Shown piece after piece: positions 8,494-11,218 of a stretch of DNA of 11,218 nt. A program made the translations under genes and the position numbers. The first letter of the stretch is position 1. Every line of letters starts with the position of its first letter. A model generated the notes under the pieces. The model searched no databases, was not told the origin of the DNA, and saw only the letters and a list, made by a program, of their open reading frames with translations. Source of the stretch: Dichomitus squalens LYAD-421 SS1 (Eukaryota > Basidiomycota > Agaricomycetes > Polyporales > Polyporaceae); contig NW_006766916.1 in NCBI RefSeq assembly GCF_000275845.1, positions 99,516 to 110,733 of the forward strand, written 5' to 3'.

Positions 8494-10387
8494 ATGGAGA
8501 GACAGCTGGCTCCTGAGGTCTGGGCACTCGTGATGCAGCATCTACCGCCCTCGGACCGGAGGACCTGCTTGTCGATCTCGAGCACACACCATACTGTTGC
8601 GAAACGACTTGTCTTTTCCGATATAACCATCACTCTGGGACTGTGGAAAGACGTGGATATCGAAGGTGACACATATCCGCTAAACAAGACTATTCAAGAC
8701 GAAGTCGGCCGTGATGCCCGTAGGAGCTTGAACCTCCTGCGACACATCCTGGCCACTCCAGAATTCGCAGATGTGGTCAGAAAAGTCACCGTACGTGCAC
8801 AAGGACTCGGGACGAACGTCGAAATTGCCTTCGATATCGGTATGGGTCAGTGCATGTCTCCTGCGCTCGTACTGATCTAACCTCTTCCCATAGGTATTCT
8901 CGCCCGTGCTCTTAACAAGATGCGCAATCTACGTGCGTTAACCTGGTACGGGACCAATCCTGCACCATCAAGGGGCATTTTCGATGCCCTCATCGAAGCG
9001 TCTGGGAAAACGCTCGTCCATCTCTCTCTGCCGTAATGTGTCCACCGCACTCCTCTCTGTACCCCGCTCAACTTACCACACGACCTCCTCGCCCGCAGGA
9101 TGGACTTCCCGAAAGGCCTCCGCCTGACATCCCACACGCAATTGACATCCTTCGCAGTCCTCCAACGCAATTCCTCCAACTCGGGAGCTGAGCCTCCCAT
9201 CGAGACGGCCAAGAGAATCATTATGGCGACCGCGGTCACCCTCCGCCGTCTATGCGTCTCGTCGAGCAGTCAGAACGTCGCGGTCCTCTACGGCTGCGAC
9301 CCCCAAGCGTTCGTGCATCTTCAAGAGCTCTCGCTCATCTTCCCGCGCACAATCTCTGGCCTTGATGCCCTTTTCCTGCACCTGACCCGCCTCCAGTCCC
9401 TCACATTCTGCGTCGACGCGGACCTGGGCATCGACGAGGCCGTCACCGAGGCCCTCCGCACGCACCCAGACGCGTTTCCCGCCCTGCACTCCTTCAAGCT
9501 CCTGCACAACTCCGGCTTCCCGCGGGGAACGAACCCTGCGCAGGACGTCGCGGATTTCATCTCCGGGCGCGGTGCGACCCTTAGGCGGCTCGACGTTGTG
9601 CTCGGGGCGAGCGCGCTCGCGTTCTACGGCGGCTGCCCACTCATGTGGTCGCTCCCCAAGTTGCCTGCGCTCGAGGTGCTCGGGTTCGACTTCTACCCTG
9701 CATATCTGGTCCGGGGCCTCGTCGAGTTCCTCGACATCAACCTGCCGCGCGGCCTGACGGCGCTGCACGTGTATGCGCGTGTGGGACAAGCGGATATGGC
9801 GATGGAGGACTGGATGGACTTCGTGAGCTGTTCCTTCCTTCCAGCGCGAGTCTCTTGAGGTAACGTCGGTTTTGTGCTGTGCGCCGGGTAGTTTGGCACG
9901 CGCGGAGCGCTCCGGTTCGTGAACGTCGTGTGCGAGCTGGGCGTCGAGATCGGCCTCTGGGACGTCCTCTCCCAGCATCCGCCGCGCTTGTTGGAGCTGC
10001 TCGGGTTCAACTTCGGCGTCCATACCGTCGAGCGCGATGTCGAGACGGGCGACCCGGTGTTTTCGGAGAGGTGGTCGTGGCCCAAGGCGTTCTATGCGGC
10101 GGTGGAGCACGAGGAGGAGGAAGACTGGGAGTGGCTGCTGAGGCACCACGGGCACAACGACAGGATCGATATCGGTGGGTGTCCTCGACGAACGTATGGG
10201 AGTCATGGTGTAGACGTGGCTGACGTGCGTCGAAGCCGAGTGGATGCTAAAGGCGAGCGACGAAGGCCTAGATCCGCACGGCGCCGGTGGCGCAGGACCG
10301 GAAAGCGCTAGCTCGAATGTTGTAGACGACGGCGAGGATGACTATGAAGGCGGGAGTTACGAGGATTCCATGGAGGTCGAGGGTTGA
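8494..10387 (+). CDS. F-box/leucine-rich protein, 5 exons, 547 aa
   Basis: Proteins of this type usually bind Skp1 through the F-box and recruit targets to an SCF ubiquitin ligase; the target here is unknown. Exons are 8494-8839, 8894-9032, 9099-9822, 9892-10174 and 10236-10387 (stop TGA included). Introns are 54, 66, 69 and 61 nt; CTAAC lies near the end of the first and CTGAC near the end of the fourth. Residues about 4-45 (LAPEVWALVMQHLPPSD and following) form the F-box. Residues about 120-400 hold repeated leucine-rich strands such as LRALTW, LQELSL, LQSLTF, LRRLDV and LEVLGF, as in basidiomycete F-box proteins. The C-terminus (about 526-547) is acidic: VVDDGEDDYEGG and following. ATG 8494 has G at -3 and G at +4. 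All five exons join in frame without internal stops. Intron 3 has a weak branch site, and the intron 4 acceptor was chosen because it restores the acidic frame. Exonic third positions are GC-rich. Confidence 0.85.
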
Positions 10388-10430
10388 TCTGGCTTGTGAT
10401 ATGGCCGCTCCGACTCAAATGCATTTCATT

Positions 10431-10437
10431 TATAAGA
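10431..10437 (+). promoter_or_regulatory. TATA-like box before the 10488 ORF
   Basis: TATAAGA lies 57 bases before the ATG at 10488 and 44 bases after the stop of the F-box gene. It is the only such element in this short gap. Its use as a promoter depends on the ORF at 10488 being real. Confidence 0.35.
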
Positions 10438-10487
10438 GGATTTCGGCGGTATAATCAGGTCCAGACATCGTGTTGACACCGGTCAAG

Positions 10488-10691
10488 ATGCCTGGGCGGG
10501 CACAGGCCCCGTTGAGGGCACTTCGTGCTAGGCACGCTAACACGCCCGTCGCTTCATTCCCGAAACCAAGACCAAGGTCTCGCTCCTCGGTAGGGCAGGA
10601 TCGGAAGAGACCATCTTACCAAGGAGCCCCGGAGTGTGATGATGAGGCGTCGTCAGGAGACCACGTTTTTCCTTTTCCTGTCATATGCCAG
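10488..10691 (+). CDS. Possible first exon of an unknown protein
   Basis: I do not recognise this product. From ATG 10488 (A at -3) the frame encodes 68 residues, rich in Arg, Pro and Ser in the middle (KPRPRSRSS) and ending PFPVICQ. The exon would end in CAG|GTAAGC at 10692, a near-perfect donor; without splicing the frame stops four codons later. Candidate acceptors downstream (for example TTCATAG ending at 10830) give short continuations that hit stop codons, so the rest of the gene is unresolved. The 3' part of the exon is duplicated at the right edge of the window. The minus strand of the same segment also shows a conserved reading, so strand is not certain. Confidence 0.3.
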
Positions 10692-10703
10692 GTAAGCTCA
10701 CGC
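10652..10703. repeat. Diverged repeat, left copy
   Basis: This block aligns with 11145-11205. By eye about 41 of 52 aligned bases match, with one gap of exactly nine bases. Both copies share GTCAGGAG, TTTTTCCT and CCTGTCA in the same order. The multiple-of-three gap and several third-position changes suggest that the block was or is coding. Confidence 0.6.
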
Positions 10704-10763
10704 TGATGCTCTGATCTCGAAACCTACTTACATCCTTCATTAATCCTCGCTTCTCGTACCTCG

Positions 10764-10783
10764 CATCGTCCGTCATCGTCCGT
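10764..10783. repeat. Tandem duplication, 2 x 10 bp
   Basis: CATCGTCCGT occurs twice head to tail without mismatch in a pyrimidine-rich segment. This is probably a simple slippage repeat. Confidence 0.7.
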
Positions 10784-10908
10784 CCCCCCTCCCTGCCTGT
10801 AACGCACGCATTGACTGCGGCCGTTCATAGAAACTCTCCATTTATCGGTAAAGGGACCTGGCTCCTCCGAATCATCGCGCTAGCCGTCGAGGGAGATGAG
10901 ACGCATGC

Positions 10909-11218
10909 ATGCCGAAACTTGAGAGTCGTCGCGCTGGAGGCTTGCCACACTGTCCGAACGGATCATCGTCGCTGACATGCGGACACTCTACACGAGGTTT
11001 CTTCCTTCGTCGGGGTAGCATCTCTGTGTTCGCCGAAGCCAGATCGTCAGGGCGTACAAGCCGTCCTGGCGATGCGCTTCGGGACGAGATCGCGCTGGCA
11101 AATATTCTCGATTCCCCTGCAGGGAGATCAAGCGACCTGACGGTGTCAGGAGGCCGCCTTTTTCCTGGTTTGCTTCTTCCTGTCAGTCGCCAAGTGAACT
11201 CGCGCGTGCATTGTCAGC
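10909..11218 (+). CDS. Open frame running off the right edge, unknown
   Basis: From ATG 10909 the frame is open to the end of the window (103 codons, no stop), so any gene here is partial. It reads GDALRDEIALANILDSPAG near 11070-11125 and then FPGLLLPVSRQVNSR, which is homologous to the end of the 10488 frame (FPFPVICQVSSR) with three extra residues. The two frames are in the same register relative to the repeat. The ATG context is poor (T at -3), so the true exon may begin elsewhere. The minus strand here is also open for over 90 codons, with a basic PRRRKKPR stretch, so the coding strand is not settled. Confidence 0.3.
   Translation, partial: MPKLESRRAGGLPHCPNGSSSLTCGHSTRGFFLRRGSISVFAEARSSGRTSRPGDALRDEIALANILDSPAGRSSDLTVSGGRLFPGLLLPVSRQVNSRVHCQ
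11145..11205. repeat. Diverged repeat, right copy
   Basis: This is the second copy of the block at 10652-10703 and carries nine extra bases after the shared TTTTTCCT. The copies lie in direct orientation about 440 bp apart, which fits a tandem duplication of an exon or small gene. Confidence 0.6.

Noticed and set aside
9250..10206. A 318-codon open frame on the minus strand, the longest after the flavohemoglobin frame.
   Set aside because: It lies opposite the F-box exons, is highly Arg/Glu/Ala-rich, and is explained by the GC-rich third positions of the real gene. It also crosses that gene's introns without any signal of its own.
10175..10213. A 39-nt intron (GTGGGT..GTGTAG) as the fourth intron of the F-box gene.
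   Set aside because: It is shorter than all other introns here and keeps an Arg-rich frame ending at 10311. The acceptor at 10235 gives a typical 61-nt intron with a CTGAC branch site and opens the acidic C-terminal frame.
1..11218. tRNA genes, rRNA, CRISPR arrays and telomeric repeats.
   Set aside because: I found no B-box of the GGTTCGANNC type in a tRNA context, no regularly spaced repeats, and no TTAGGG-type arrays by eye.

Overview
The window looks like nuclear DNA from a filamentous fungus, most likely an Agaricomycete (mushroom or polypore group). The evidence is two recognisable genes interrupted by very short introns (54 to 69 nt) with GT..AG ends and, in most of them, CTNAC-like branch sites. 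There is also a TATA box about 90 to 100 nt before a start codon, no bacterial operon layout, and an F-box protein of the kind that is highly expanded in Agaricomycetes. The lineage is an inference from gene structure and style, not from a database match.

Layout, left to right. Positions 1-2900 hold no gene I can support, only a few notable palindromes and short repeats. Positions 3012-4420 encode a flavohemoglobin (nitric oxide dioxygenase) in three exons on the plus strand, with a TATA box at 2912-2920. All heme, FAD and NAD(P)H motifs are present, but exon 2 carries a one-base frame change in an A5 run at 3591-3595. This is either a sequencing or assembly error or a real inactivating mutation. 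Positions 4421-8493 form a gene-poor, decayed stretch. It contains an 18-bp perfect palindrome (4839-4856), a short relic of an F-box paralogue (about 6396-6523), an orphan intron-like sequence (6219-6267), a minus-strand coding-like relic of unknown family with an internal frame change (6882-7389), and a 173-codon ORF of doubtful status (7607-8128).

Positions 8494-10387 encode an intact five-exon F-box/leucine-rich protein of 547 residues on the plus strand. It has an N-terminal F-box and an acidic C-terminal tail. About 100 bp downstream a TATA-like box (10431-10437) precedes a possible first exon (10488-10691), and a second open frame (10909-11218) runs off the right edge. These last two share a diverged block of about 50 to 60 bp with a gap of exactly nine bases, so they may be tandem copies.

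The two clear genes do not form a pathway. Flavohemoglobin detoxifies nitric oxide, while the F-box protein is a likely substrate adaptor for an SCF ubiquitin ligase. I did not find a previously undescribed multi-gene system. The most useful leads are the broken flavohemoglobin frame, the F-box relic whose differences from the intact gene are all synonymous over ten codons, and the duplicated block at the right edge.
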